Of a stretch of 64,000 nucleotides of DNA, positions 15,847-24,574 are shown in pieces (position 1 is the stretch's first letter; each line of letters opens with the position of its first letter). The position numbers were made by a program, and so were the translations under genes. The stretch comes from Archangium gephyra (GTDB taxonomy: Bacteria > Myxococcota > Myxococcia > Myxococcales > Myxococcaceae). The stretch spans positions 7,216,501-7,280,500 of the forward strand of contig NZ_CP011509.1 in assembly GCF_001027285.1 (NCBI RefSeq). The letters are read 5' to 3'. The notes beneath the pieces are model-generated. The model was not told the origin of the DNA. It made no database searches and saw only the letters and a program-made list of their open reading frames with translations.

Positions 15847-16902
15847 TCACATCCCCTTCACATCGAAGCGCCGGAGCGCCGCGTTGAGATCCAACGGGTT
15901 CACTCCACCCTCGCCATCCGTGGGCACCACGATGACCTGCGTGCCTCCCAGCACATCCGCCATCTTCAGGCCCACCATGTTCTCGCTGCCCGCCCCGCGC
16001 AGCGCCGCGTTCTCCAGCTCGATTCCCTTGGCCCTGGCCAGCTTCACCACCAGGTCACCCTCGGCCGCCTTGGTGCGCCGGTACAGCTCCGCCTCCGAGC
16101 GCAGCTTGGCCACCTCCGCGTCTCCGCGCGACAGCTCCACCTGCACCGTCGCCTGGCCCACGGCGATGATCTTGTTCTTCTCCGCCTCGGCCTGCGCCGC
16201 CGCCGCCTCCGCCATGTTCTTGAAGACCGACTGATCCTGGATCTTCCGCTGCTCAATGGCCTGCTGGTAGCGCGAGTCGTACCGGTACTGCCGCAGCAGC
16301 ACGTGCGTCACCCGGATGCCCTTGGGCTCCAGCTCCGAGACGAGCAGCTTCTGCGCCTGCGCCACCGCCTTGTCGCGCCGGTCTCCCTTGTAGAAGTCAT
16401 CCGCGTCCATCTCGCCCAGCGTCCGGCGCAGCACCTGCTCGGCGCGCGGAATCACCGCCGAGTCCTCGTACAGCCGCCCAGGTCCAATCTGCGTCATCAC
16501 CTTGAACGGATTCTCGATGCGGTAGAGCACCGTGACGTCCGCGGACACCGTGTAGCCCTCGGACGTCTGGATCCGGATGGCCCGCACCACGCGATGATCC
16601 GCGCCCTCGCCCACCTCGGCGGGGTTGTCCGCCATCTCCAGCAGCTGCAGATCCGTGGGGAAGCGGTGCATGCGCTCGGCCCCCGGCGTCACCCAGTGCA
16701 GGCCCGGCCCGTACACCGTGTCCCGGATGCCTTTCGAGCCACCGAGGATCACCTGCTTCACCCCGCTCTCGTACGGCCGGATGTAGACGGTGCACACGTT
16801 GTACGCGAAGAGGCCACCGAACAGCAGCACGCCCAACGGCCAGAACATCCGCGTCCGGGGCTGCTTCAGGGCCGCGAGGATCTTCTCTCCCGCCTTGCTC
16901 AT
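15847..16902 (-). CDS. SPFH/band-7 membrane protein (prohibitin-like)
   Basis: 351 residues. One N-terminal membrane helix (about 18-36, RMFWPLGVLLFGGLFAYNV). Band-7 domain about residues 38-230 (VKQVILGGSKGIRDTVYGPGLHWVTPGAERMHRFPTDLQLLEM as its start region, in shorter runs). Helical C-terminal half with EAAAAQAEAEKNK and QVELSRGDAEVAKLRSEAE segments. Its neighbour downstream is a paralogue with 25-30% similarity by eye in the same regions, so the two may form a heteromeric ring. Starts 4 bases inside the end of the upstream membrane-protein gene and ends at the GTGA of the next. The pair resembles prohibitin/HflKC-type complexes but no FtsH-type protease is nearby. Confidence 0.88.
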   Translation of the reverse strand: MSKAGEKILAALKQPRTRMFWPLGVLLFGGLFAYNVCTVYIRPYESGVKQVILGGSKGIRDTVYGPGLHWVTPGAERMHRFPTDLQLLEMADNPAEVGEGADHRVVRAIRIQTSEGYTVSADVTVLYRIENPFKVMTQIGPGRLYEDSAVIPRAEQVLRRTLGEMDADDFYKGDRRDKAVAQAQKLLVSELEPKGIRVTHVLLRQYRYDSRYQQAIEQRKIQDQSVFKNMAEAAAAQAEAEKNKIIAVGQATVQVELSRGDAEVAKLRSEAELYRRTKAAEGDLVVKLARAKGIELENAALRGAGSENMVGLKMADVLGGTQVIVVPTDGEGGVNPLDLNAALRRFDVKGM

Positions 16903-17573
16903 ACCTTCTCCTTCGAATTCGAAGAGGACCCACCGCTCCGCGCCGGAGACTCCGGCTCGGAGAGTCGCTCGAGCTCCGGCGGGACGGACTCGTCCAGGGG
17001 CCGGTACGCCTCGAGCTGTTGCTGTTCCACACTCATGTCACCCACCAACGTGGCGAGCTGCCGCCGGTAGCGGCGCTCGAAGAAGGACTCCTGCATGTCC
17101 GGCAGGAAGGGCCCGAAGAGGATGAACGCGAAGGGCAGCGGCTCCACCCAGTCCGGCACCGCCGTGAGGGCGATCACCGCCGCCGCGGCGATGCCCGCTC
17201 CCGTGTACGCCACGCGCGAGAGCAGATCCCCCCCGCGCCACAGCCCGTATTTGCGCCGCTGCAGCGCGTGGTGCTCGCGCGCCAGCTGGAAGTAGCGCGG
17301 CACCGCCACGGTGAAGACGCTGCGCTCCAGCCGCCCCCAGTAGCCCGGGTCCACCGCCACCTCGGAGAAGCGCCGGGCCACGTCGGCCAGCGCCAGCCGC
17401 GCCTCGGCCAGCAGCTGCGCCTCCACCTCACCGTCCCACTCACCAAACCCGGGCCGGCGCCGCTCCAACCACGTCAGCACGTGCTCGGTGACCTGGGGCA
17501 GCCGGAAGCGATCGGGATACACGCGGGAGTTCCCCCTCATGCCGCGCAAGAGGCGGCGCCCCGAGTCTTCCAT
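16899..17573 (-). CDS. Membrane protein, SPFH operon partner
   Basis: 224 residues. Start chosen at ATG 17573 (MEDSGRRL); ATG 17540 is possible. A charged N-terminal region (to residue 75, with LERRRPGFGEWDGEVEAQLL) precedes two hydrophobic segments (VAYTGAGIAAAAVIALTAVP and LPFAFILFGPFLPD). A charged Gln/Arg-rich region (RRYRRQLATLVGDMSVEQQQ) follows. The family is not recognised. ATGA overlap with the SPFH gene downstream and its operon position show it is a likely membrane partner of the two SPFH proteins. Confidence 0.6.
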   Translation of the reverse strand: MEDSGRRLLRGMRGNSRVYPDRFRLPQVTEHVLTWLERRRPGFGEWDGEVEAQLLAEARLALADVARRFSEVAVDPGYWGRLERSVFTVAVPRYFQLAREHHALQRRKYGLWRGGDLLSRVAYTGAGIAAAAVIALTAVPDWVEPLPFAFILFGPFLPDMQESFFERRYRRQLATLVGDMSVEQQQLEAYRPLDESVPPELERLSEPESPARSGGSSSNSKEKV

Positions 17574-17720
17574 GTGTGTCCATTCCCACACAATGCCCGG
17601 CTGCCCCACGCACCCCCGGGCGATCCGGATCGGACCGAGCGCTCCATCCAGGTGCGCCGGAATGGGGCAGCCGATCTGTCCCACCCCCCTGGATTCCCAG
17701 CAATTCCAGCCATTTGCCGT

Positions 17721-17736
17721 TGGCAACGTCCTTGCT
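17721..17736 (+). promoter_or_regulatory. Strong candidate sigma54 promoter
   Basis: TGGCAAC-GTCC-TTGCT fits TGGCACG-N4-TTGCW with two mismatches in the -24 box and an exact -12 box; the GG and GC positions are 12 bases apart as required. It lies 62 bases before the metallo-hydrolase start codon (17798), giving a leader of about 50 bases. The second gene of that operon encodes a sigma54 activator, so the promoter may be autoregulated. Confidence 0.6.
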
Positions 17737-17797
17737 CTGAGAGGGGCACGTGAGGGCGGCCAGAACGGATCGCCCCGGCCTTCGAGGAGGAGCGACC

Positions 17798-18643
17798 ATG
17801 GAAGTGCGATTCTACGGAGTGAGGGGGAGCATCGCGGTGTCGGGGGCGCACGCGGCGCGGATCGGAGGCAACACCTCGTGCCTGGAGGTGGTGAGCCAGG
17901 GGCACCGGCTCATCCTGGACGCGGGCACGGGCATCCGGGCGCTGGGCGAGGCGATGATGCGCGAGGGCGACCCGCGCAAGGCCACGCTCTTCTTCTCGCA
18001 CCTGCACTGGGACCACGTGCAGGGCTTCCCCTTCTTCACGCCGGGCTACCTGCCCACCACGGAGCTGATGCTGTACGGCCCGGGGACGGACGGGGCGCAG
18101 GCGCTCGAGTCGGTGCTGGCCAGGCAGATGGAGCCGCCCAACTTCCCGGTGCCACTGTCCACCATGCGCTCGCGGATGACGTTCGGCTCGGCGCTGCACG
18201 GGCGCACGGTGGAGGTGGGACCCTTCCGGGTGACGCCCTTCGACGCGCCGCATCCCCAGGGGTGCCTGGCCTACCGCGTGGAGGCGGACGGCCACAGCTT
18301 CGTCTACGCCACGGACATGGAGATCTCCCTGGCCACGTTGGATCCACGGGTGGCGAGGTGGATGGAGGGCGCGGACGCGCTGTGCCTGGACGCCCAGTAC
18401 ACCCCGGACGAGTACAACGGAAAGAAGGGCATCCCGAAGAAGGGATGGGGGCACTCCACCATGGTGGACGCGGCCCAGGTGGCCTCGGCGGTGAACGCGC
18501 AGCGGCTGTTCCTGTTCCACCATGATCCGGCCCACAACGACGAGCAGGTGGAGAACATGGCCGAGGAGGCGCGCAACCACTTCGCCGCCACCGAGCCGGC
18601 GCGCGAGGGCAAGCGCATCGTGCTCGGGGCCGCCTGCGGATGA
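17798..18643 (+). CDS. MBL-fold metallo-hydrolase
   Basis: 281 residues. Metallo-beta-lactamase-fold hydrolase of the ElaC/PhnP-like group. It has SHLHWDH (HxHxDH, near residue 71-77), a second metal aspartate in the ATDME strand, and a downstream His in HSTMVDA and in LFLFHHDP. N-terminal strand [10 protein letters not shown] and the GIRALGEAM loop are family markers. It precedes a sigma54 activator in the same operon, 13 bases away, and so may be a signalling partner. Its substrate is unknown; members include phosphodiesterases and cyclic-nucleotide-related enzymes. GGAGGAG lies 5 bases before the ATG. Confidence 0.85.
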   Translation: MEVRFYGVRGSIAVSGAHAARIGGNTSCLEVVSQGHRLILDAGTGIRALGEAMMREGDPRKATLFFSHLHWDHVQGFPFFTPGYLPTTELMLYGPGTDGAQALESVLARQMEPPNFPVPLSTMRSRMTFGSALHGRTVEVGPFRVTPFDAPHPQGCLAYRVEADGHSFVYATDMEISLATLDPRVARWMEGADALCLDAQYTPDEYNGKKGIPKKGWGHSTMVDAAQVASAVNAQRLFLFHHDPAHNDEQVENMAEEARNHFAATEPAREGKRIVLGAACG

Positions 18644-18656
18644 TCCGGAGGGGCGC

Positions 18657-20228
18657 ATGGGCCCGCACTGCGATAGTGTCCCCCTGGACTTCGAGCTTCC
18701 CCCCCTGCCCCTCATGGCCTCCTCCCCGGACATCAGTCAGGTGCTGCTCCCGATCGGCGGGCTCGTCGGGCGCGAGATCGATCTCGATGCGTTCCTCCAG
18801 ACGTTGATGGATCGCATCGCGGTGACGATGCAGGCGGACCGGGGAACGCTGTGGTTGTTGGACCCCGCGCGAGGCGAGCTCTTCTCCCGGGCGGCGCACC
18901 TGCCCGAGGTGTCTCAAATCCGGGTGAAGGTGGGCCAGGGCGTGGCCGGCTACGTGGCCGAGCACGGCGAGCCGGTGAACATGCCGGATGCCCGGGGAGA
19001 GAGCCGCTTCTTCGCGGACATCGACCGGCTGACGGGCTACCGCACCACGACGATGCTCGCGGTGCCGCTGCGCGACACGGGCGGGAACATCTACGGCGTG
19101 CTGCAGGTGCTCAACCGGCGCGGTGGAGGGCGCTTCACGGACGATGACGTGGAGCGGCTCATGACCATCGCGGTGCAGGTGAGCCAGGCACTGCAGAGCA
19201 CGAGCCTGTACCAGGAGCTGCAGCGGGCGAAGGCCCAGCCGCACGCGCCGGTGGGCTACTTCTTCAACCGGATCATCGGCGAGTCCGAGCCGCTCAAGGT
19301 CATCTACCGGCTCATCCAGAAGGCGGCGCCCACGGACGCCACGGTGCTGCTGCGGGGCGAGAGCGGGTGTGGCAAGGAGCTGTTCGCGCGGGCGGTGCAC
19401 GTCAACGGGCCGAGGCGGGACAAGCCCTTCGTGAAGGTGGACTGCGCGGCGCTGCCGGCATCGCTGATCGAGAACGAGCTGTTCGGCCACGAGAAGGGAG
19501 CCTTCACGGGGGCGGACCACCGGGTGCCGGGCAAGTTCGAGGCGGCGGATGGTGGCACGGTCTTCATCGACGAGATTGGCGAGCTGCCGCTGCCGGTGCA
19601 GGGCAAGCTGCTGCGGGTGCTGCAGGACCGGGAGTTCGAGCGGGTGGGCGGCACGCAGACGATCAAGGTGGACGTGCGGATCGTCGCGGCGACGAATCGC
19701 GAGCTGGTGAAGATGGTGGCGGAGGGGAAGTTCCGGGAGGACCTGTACTACCGCATCAAGGTGGTGGAGCTGGTCCTGCCGCCGCTGCGCGAGCGCGGTG
19801 GGGAAGACATCGAGCGGCTGACGAGTCACTTCATCGCGGCGTCGGCGAAGCGGCACCGGCTGCCGGTGCCGAGGCTGAGCGGGGTGGCGCTGGAGCGGCT
19901 CAAGCGCTACCGGTGGCCGGGCAACGTGCGCGAGCTGGAGAACTGCATCGAGAGCGCGGTGGTGCTGTGCGAGGGGGAGATCCTCGAGGAGCACCTGCCC
20001 CTGCCCAAGGGGGTGAGCGCGGCCCCGGCTCCGGTGGAGTCCGGTGAGCTGGTGACGGAGGGAGGCACCGGAGAGCTGCTGCCGCTGGCCGAGGTGGAGA
20101 AGCGGCACATCCTGCGGGTGCTGGACTCGGTGAAGGGCAACCGGACGGCGGCCTCGAAGGTGCTGCAGATCGGCCGCAACACGCTGGGCCGGAAGCTCAA
20201 GGAGTACGGGATCGCCGACGAGGGCTGA
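18657..20228 (+). CDS. Sigma54-dependent transcriptional activator with GAF domain
   Basis: 523 residues. N-terminal GAF sensor about 40-190 ([34 protein letters not shown]). AAA+ ATPase domain from about 205, with Walker A GESGCGKE (234-241), the sigma54-contacting GAFTGA loop (281-286), Walker [11 protein letters not shown] and arginine fingers. C-terminal Fis-type HTH ([20 protein letters not shown]). This is a bacterial enhancer-binding protein of the NtrC family, activated by ligand or partner binding to the GAF domain. No receiver domain, so it is not a two-component regulator. GGAGGGG stands 4 bases before ATG 18657, and the gene follows the metallo-hydrolase by 13 bases. Confidence 0.93.
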   Translation: MGPHCDSVPLDFELPPLPLMASSPDISQVLLPIGGLVGREIDLDAFLQTLMDRIAVTMQADRGTLWLLDPARGELFSRAAHLPEVSQIRVKVGQGVAGYVAEHGEPVNMPDARGESRFFADIDRLTGYRTTTMLAVPLRDTGGNIYGVLQVLNRRGGGRFTDDDVERLMTIAVQVSQALQSTSLYQELQRAKAQPHAPVGYFFNRIIGESEPLKVIYRLIQKAAPTDATVLLRGESGCGKELFARAVHVNGPRRDKPFVKVDCAALPASLIENELFGHEKGAFTGADHRVPGKFEAADGGTVFIDEIGELPLPVQGKLLRVLQDREFERVGGTQTIKVDVRIVAATNRELVKMVAEGKFREDLYYRIKVVELVLPPLRERGGEDIERLTSHFIAASAKRHRLPVPRLSGVALERLKRYRWPGNVRELENCIESAVVLCEGEILEEHLPLPKGVSAAPAPVESGELVTEGGTGELLPLAEVEKRHILRVLDSVKGNRTAASKVLQIGRNTLGRKLKEYGIADEG

Positions 20229-20272
20229 GCCCCGCCCCTGTTGTTCTCTCCCCACAACCCCTGCCCCAACAA

Positions 20273-20307
20273 CCCCTCTCCCCTCGGGAGAGGGACGGGG
20301 TGAGGGT
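20273..20307 (+). repeat. 35-bp inverted repeat, left copy
   Basis: CCCCTCTCCCCTCGGGAGAG and 15 further bases. It is the exact reverse complement of the element at 20824-20858. It is itself a hairpin (CTCTCCC/GGGAGAG). It sits 45 bases after the sigma54-activator stop. A third, variant copy lies at 14744. Confidence 0.8.
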
Positions 20308-20360
20308 ATCGAGTTCCCTGAATTGAATCCGAGTGTACCGCGTCTCAGGAGAGGCCCTGT

Positions 20361-20678
20361 CTAACCTGAAGCCTTCCGGCGCCTGATCAGTGGACCTACA
20401 GAGTCTGGCCTGTAGAGCTTCCCCTTGATGACATGACGGCACAGCATCCGGGGAGAAGCCGTGGCTCCTCTACCCCGACAATTGGAGCAATGACTTTGAG
20501 GTCCTTCTGGATGCACGTCTGAGCTACGAGCATTTGTTACTCCAAATCCTTCAGGATATTTGTAAAAGACATGCTCGGTAACACCAGCCTCCTGTGAGCA
20601 TCCTGGGCAGGATTTGAAATCCTCCTCTGCGGTCCATTGCGAACGATTGAGCGGCATTCCACAATTCGCACAGCTCAT
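20361..20678 (-). CDS. Small zinc-ribbon protein
   Basis: 105 residues. Two Cys pairs form a ribbon: CANCG (4-8) and CPGC (about 24-27). A third pair CSNC follows EGPQSH. The sequence between, HVFYKYPEGFGVTN, is a conserved-looking block that I have seen in small bacterial zinc-ribbon proteins, but I cannot name a family. ATG 20678 follows a GAGGGGG at 3 bases. It lies inside a 586-bp module bracketed by a perfect 35-bp inverted repeat. GC is lower than that of the genes on either side, suggesting recent entry. Function unknown; zinc binding likely. Confidence 0.55.
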   Translation of the reverse strand: MSCANCGMPLNRSQWTAEEDFKSCPGCSQEAGVTEHVFYKYPEGFGVTNARSSDVHPEGPQSHCSNCRGRGATASPRMLCRHVIKGKLYRPDSVGPLIRRRKASG

Positions 20679-20823
20679 GGTCCCCCTCGCCAACGAGCGC
20701 GATACCCGTCGGAAAACGCCAGGTCGCCTGGCTTCTTCCAAGCGAGAGGATTGCATGCTTTTGAACGAACACCAGATTTTGGCACGCTGAATCGGCGGCT
20801 CTCTTCAACCCGGGAGCCGAAGC

Positions 20824-20858
20824 ACCCTCACCCCGTCCCTCTCCCGAGGGGAGAGGGG
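20824..20858 (-). repeat. 35-bp inverted repeat, right copy
   Basis: ACCCTCACCCCGTCCC followed by CTCTCCCGAGGGGAGAGGGG. It is identical, in inverse orientation, to the copy at 20273-20307, with no mismatches. The two bracket the zinc-ribbon gene. It lies 22 bases beyond the ModC-like gene stop. Confidence 0.8.
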
Positions 20859-20879
20859 ATGTTTGTATCTCGGTAGCGG

Positions 20880-21626
20880 CTACCCGAGCTCCGTGGCCGA
20901 GGCGACGAACTCCTCCACGAAGCGAGAGGCCGGGTGGGCCGCCAGTTCCTCCCACGTCCCGCATTGGCTCACCCTCCCCGCCTCGAGCACCGCGATCCGC
21001 TGCCCGAGGAGGCGCGCGTCCAGGACGTCGTGTGTCACCACCACCGTCGGCAGGCCCAGCTTGCGCAGATAGGCCCCCAGGAACCTCCGGACCTCCCGGC
21101 GCGAGTGCACATCCAACGCCGCCAGGGGCTCATCCAGCAACAGCGCCCGGGGTCCCACGGACAGCGCACGCGCCAGGGCCACGCGCTGCTTCTCCCCACC
21201 CGAGAGCGTCTGGGGCCTCCGCTCGGCATACGTCTCGAGCCCCAGCTCGTGGAGCACCTCCTCAATCCGCCGCGCCCGGGTCGCGCGAGTCCATCGCGAC
21301 GAGGCGCTCGAGAGCGCGAACTCGATGTTCCCCCGGACGGTCAGGTGGGGGAACAGTGCGTAGTCTTGAGGCACGTACCCCATCCTCCGGTGTTCGGGTG
21401 GCACCTCGACGGACGTGGCGGTGTCGAGCAGCAGCGTCTCCCCCACCTCGATCCGGCCACGTTGGACAGGCAGCACGCCCAGCAGGAGGGACAGGAGGCT
21501 GGTCTTCCCCGCTCCATTGGGACCGACGAGGACGAGCGTCCCCGGGGACGTGTCCAGCTGAGCGTCGATGACCACGCGGCCCACGCGAGCCATGAGATGG
21601 GCACGGAGGCCCCGGACGTCGCTCAC
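20880..21626 (-). CDS. modC: Molybdate-type ABC transporter ATPase
   Basis: 248 residues. Walker A GPNGAGKT (35-42), signature LSGGE (141-145), Walker B LLLDEP (162-167) and the following D-loop ALDVHSR with switch His in VVTHD are all present. Full-length ModC has about 350 residues with a C-terminal Mop/TOBE regulatory domain; this one ends soon after residue 240, so that domain is missing. GTG 21626 overlaps the ModB stop. ATG 21593 (MARVGR) is an alternative start. It energises the ModB channel for oxyanion uptake. Confidence 0.85.
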   Translation of the reverse strand: MSDVRGLRAHLMARVGRVVIDAQLDTSPGTLVLVGPNGAGKTSLLSLLLGVLPVQRGRIEVGETLLLDTATSVEVPPEHRRMGYVPQDYALFPHLTVRGNIEFALSSASSRWTRATRARRIEEVLHELGLETYAERRPQTLSGGEKQRVALARALSVGPRALLLDEPLAALDVHSRREVRRFLGAYLRKLGLPTVVVTHDVLDARLLGQRIAVLEAGRVSQCGTWEELAAHPASRFVEEFVASATELG

Positions 21627-22432
21627 GGCTCCGGCTCCACGAGGGTGACGGGGCGTCCCGAGACCGCCTTCACGAACAGGAGCAGCGAGAAGGCAACCAG
21701 CACGAGGAGCACGGACAACGCCTGCGCGGCCCGGACGTCCGCTTCGAGCGCGGTGTAGATGGCCAGTGGCAGCGTCTGCGTCACGCCCTGCAGGTTCCCG
21801 GCGAACATCAGCGTCGCGCCGAACTCGCCGAGCGCACGGGCCCAGCTCATCGCCGCTCCCGCCAACAGCCCCGGCCCCGCCAACGGCAGCGCGAGCCGGA
21901 AGAAGATGCGCAGCGGCGACGCACCGAACGTCCTCGCCACGACCAGCAGCTTCTCGTCCACACGCCGGAAGGCGCTCGCCGCCGCCTGGACGAAGAACGG
22001 CGCCGAGACGAAGACCTCGGCCATCACGACGGCGGCCGTCGTGAAGGTGACGGACCATCCCTCGGGGTACAGCCAACCGGCGAGCAGTCCGCGACGGCCG
22101 AACGCCAGCAGCAAGGCAACGCCGGCCACGGCCGGAGGAATGACGATGGGTAGTTGCACCGCGGTCTCGAGGATCCGCGTCAGCCGGCCCCGCCCTCGCG
22201 CGAGCGTCCAGGCCAGGGGCGTCCCGAGCAACACGACGATGAACAGACTCGCCAGGGTCGTGAACAGGCTGAGCCTCAACGCGGGCCAGACGAGCGGATG
22301 GCGGAGGCCCTGCGCCAGGTCCGTACCACTCGTCGCCACCACCAGCGCCAGCAGCGGGACCGTCAGGAACGCCACCAGCAGGCCGCCCACGACGGCGATG
22401 ACGAGCCGTTCCGCCTGGAGCCGCCTCCCCAT
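21623..22432 (-). CDS. modB: Molybdate-type ABC transporter permease
   Basis: 269 residues. Six hydrophobic helices by inspection. The binding-protein-dependent permease motif EAA---G is present: [26 protein letters not shown]. The ModB/CysT family signature region [14 protein letters not shown]-type sequence appears as [15 protein letters not shown]. The GTG and ATG at 22435/22432 overlap the stop of modA, so the operon is tightly coupled. Molybdate is the likely substrate because of the ModA neighbour, though tungstate cannot be excluded. Confidence 0.85.
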   Translation of the reverse strand: MGRRLQAERLVIAVVGGLLVAFLTVPLLALVVATSGTDLAQGLRHPLVWPALRLSLFTTLASLFIVVLLGTPLAWTLARGRGRLTRILETAVQLPIVIPPAVAGVALLLAFGRRGLLAGWLYPEGWSVTFTTAAVVMAEVFVSAPFFVQAAASAFRRVDEKLLVVARTFGASPLRIFFRLALPLAGPGLLAGAAMSWARALGEFGATLMFAGNLQGVTQTLPLAIYTALEADVRAAQALSVLLVLVAFSLLLFVKAVSGRPVTLVEPEP

Positions 22433-23253
22433 CACGGCGCCGAGCTCCTCCCGGAAGGAGCGGCGAAGCCCGCACGCCCGAGCAAGCGCTGACCGTCCGC
22501 GGACAACACGAAGTCGATCCAGGCCCGGGCCAGGACCGGATGGGCAGCCCCCGTCACCCGGCCGATCGGGTACTCGGCGATGACGTTCAGCTCCGGAGGA
22601 AGGGCGACGATGCGCACCCGATCTCCCGCCGAGAGGGCGTCCGTCCGGTAGACGAAGCCGGCCTGGGCCTCCCCGAGGCTCACCTTCGCCAGGACCTGAC
22701 GGACGTTCAGCTCGCGCGAGACCACCCGGGCCTCCACCCGGGAGCGGAAGTCCGGGCCCAACGCCGCCGAGGCCTTGTCGAGGATCTGGAGCGTGTAGCG
22801 GCCGATCGGAACCTCGGGAACGCCGATGACGATGCGCTCGGCCTTGGGCAGCTCACCGAGCCCCTGGAGGGTGGCGGCGCTCTCCCGTGAGACGATGAGG
22901 ACCGGCTCGTTGCGCGCGAAGACGGCGGGCTCCTGGACACGCGAGGCCTGGACGAGCTCGTCCATGTGCCGCTGGTCCGCGGAGGCGAACACGTCCACCG
23001 CCGCCCCATTCTCGAGCTGGGTGCGAAGTGCCTGGGTGCCCGCGAAGTTGAACGTCAGCTCGACTCCAGGATGGGTCCGCTCGAACTCCTCTCCCATGGC
23101 GGTGAACGCGTCCCGGAGCGAGGACGCGGCGAAGACGACGAGCCGGTCTTCCTGGACGGAGGCATCCGCTTCCGGGCGCTTGCAGCCCGTGACCGCCAGA
23201 ACCATGAGCGATGCGAGCGCCAGGGCCCGGAGCAACGCCTTCCCGAGATTCAT
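22432..23253 (-). CDS. modA: Molybdate-binding lipoprotein
   Basis: 273 residues. Lipoprotein signal: [10 protein letters not shown] with lipid Cys24. ModA family features: [21 protein letters not shown] (start of domain), [30 protein letters not shown] and the Thr/Ser ligands in this N-lobe; later YRTDAL and GRAGF. It binds molybdate (or tungstate) in the periplasm and delivers it to ModBC. As a lipoprotein it is anchored, unlike the free ModA of E. coli. It overlaps the regulator gene by 4 bases. Confidence 0.88.
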   Translation of the reverse strand: MNLGKALLRALALASLMVLAVTGCKRPEADASVQEDRLVVFAASSLRDAFTAMGEEFERTHPGVELTFNFAGTQALRTQLENGAAVDVFASADQRHMDELVQASRVQEPAVFARNEPVLIVSRESAATLQGLGELPKAERIVIGVPEVPIGRYTLQILDKASAALGPDFRSRVEARVVSRELNVRQVLAKVSLGEAQAGFVYRTDALSAGDRVRIVALPPELNVIAEYPIGRVTGAAHPVLARAWIDFVLSADGQRLLGRAGFAAPSGRSSAP

Positions 23254-24356
23254 ACGGCCCCCACCTTCGCGACCCGGTCGCCGCAGGAGCGGACGTCATA
23301 GCCCAGGGACGCGAGCTCCTGACGCACGGCCGCCGCGGTCATCACGTCGAGCAGGCGCGCGATGCGCGGGTCCTCCATCGCCGAGAGCGGAATGGCCAGG
23401 TCGTAGCGCTCCTCGGCCAGCGGGACGAAGTCCAACCCGTAGGCGATGGCGGCATCCCGGGTGGCGATTCCCACGTCACCCGCGCCCATGGACACGGCCT
23501 GTGCGACCTCGAGGTGTCCCGTCGCCTGCACGGTGGCGCCGCGGGTGAGGGTCTCCAGCCCCGCTTCACGCAGCTCGCGGTCCAGCAAACGCCGGGCCCC
23601 CGCCCCCGGCTCGCGCGTGACCAGGCGCAAGCCACGACGCCCGAGATCCGAGACCCGGCGAAGCTTCTTCGGATTGCCGGGGGCGGTGAGCAGGCCCTCC
23701 TCCCAGCGCGCGAGCGTCACCAGCACGATGGGCTCGCGTCCGGCATGGCGCTGAACGTCGGCCACGTTGGCTTCACCCGTGCGCGTGTCCACGAGATGAA
23801 CGCCCGCGACGTGAACCTGGGACTTCGCCAGGGATTCGAGCGCCCTCGTGCTCGAGCCCGCCAGCCAGAGGAACCTCCCGGGTCCAGGACGTGAGTTGAG
23901 CCGATCCGCCAGGAGACCCAGGGCCGCGGCACACCCCATCACGATGACGTTCTCACGCGCCTCGGCGAGGGACCGGACGGGTTCCACCTCGAGCCGGCCG
24001 TGACCCACGGCCCGCGCGGCGAGCCCATCCGCGGAGGTGCGCATCCCGCTGCCGGCGAGCGGGTACGACACCCAGCGGCCCGCGAGGTGGGCGAGCGCCA
24101 CCCGGCCGTGGAGCGGACCTGAAGGAGATTCGGTCACCAGCACCGATTCGCCGCTCGAGCCGCCGAAGAGCTCTTCCACCGTGCAGTCGAGCGCCCGCGC
24201 GAGCCGGAGCGCGACGTCCACCCCCGGCATCGCGCGTCCGGCCTCGATGGCTCCCACGCTCTGCCGGGTGAGGTCCGCCGCGGCGGCCAGGGCCTGTTGC
24301 GAGAGGCCACGCGCCTCACGCTGCTCTCGAACGCGGTTGGCTGCTGGCTTGCTCAT
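23250..24356 (-). CDS. HTH (XRE) regulator with substrate-binding-like domain, molybdate operon
   Basis: 368 residues. N-terminal XRE helix-turn-helix about 8-62 (RVREQREARGLSQQALAAAADLTRQSV, GRAMPGVDVALRLARALDCTVEELF). The remainder matches the PBP-like (PF12727-type) ligand-binding domain found in ModE-independent molybdate regulators: GCAAALGLLADRLN, FLWLAGSSTRALESL, LRLVTREPGAGARRLLDREL, GATVQATGHLEVAQAVSMGAGDVGIATRDAAIAYGLDFVPLAEERYDL in successive runs. It is the first gene of the operon reg-modA-modB-modC. The ATG at 24356 is next to an inverted repeat (24361-24389), supporting autoregulation. Confidence 0.82.
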   Translation of the reverse strand: MSKPAANRVREQREARGLSQQALAAAADLTRQSVGAIEAGRAMPGVDVALRLARALDCTVEELFGGSSGESVLVTESPSGPLHGRVALAHLAGRWVSYPLAGSGMRTSADGLAARAVGHGRLEVEPVRSLAEARENVIVMGCAAALGLLADRLNSRPGPGRFLWLAGSSTRALESLAKSQVHVAGVHLVDTRTGEANVADVQRHAGREPIVLVTLARWEEGLLTAPGNPKKLRRVSDLGRRGLRLVTREPGAGARRLLDRELREAGLETLTRGATVQATGHLEVAQAVSMGAGDVGIATRDAAIAYGLDFVPLAEERYDLAIPLSAMEDPRIARLLDVMTAAAVRQELASLGYDVRSCGDRVAKVGAV

Positions 24357-24360
24357 GACA

Positions 24361-24389
24361 CGTATTCTTTACAGCAGGGAAAGGATACG
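24361..24389 (-). promoter_or_regulatory. Inverted repeat, likely operator of the molybdate operon
   Basis: CGTATTCTTT at 24361-24370 and AAAGGATACG at 24380-24389 are inverted copies (9 of 10 pairs) separated by 9 bases. It lies 5-33 bases before the regulator's start codon. The position fits an autorepressing operator overlapping the promoter. Confidence 0.55.
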
Positions 24390-24574
24390 CGTCCATGCCG
24401 AAGCGACGAGGGGTAGCCCTGATGCACGGCCCCGTGGCGCACGAACGGGCCGCCCCTGCCGCCCTCTTGGCAGTCCCCTCACACGTCCTCACCCATGAAG
24501 GATGAGCCGGAGGGACTCCATCGCCACGAGGTGATCATCACGAGGGACACCGCCGGCGGACGTCGGCACGCTGG

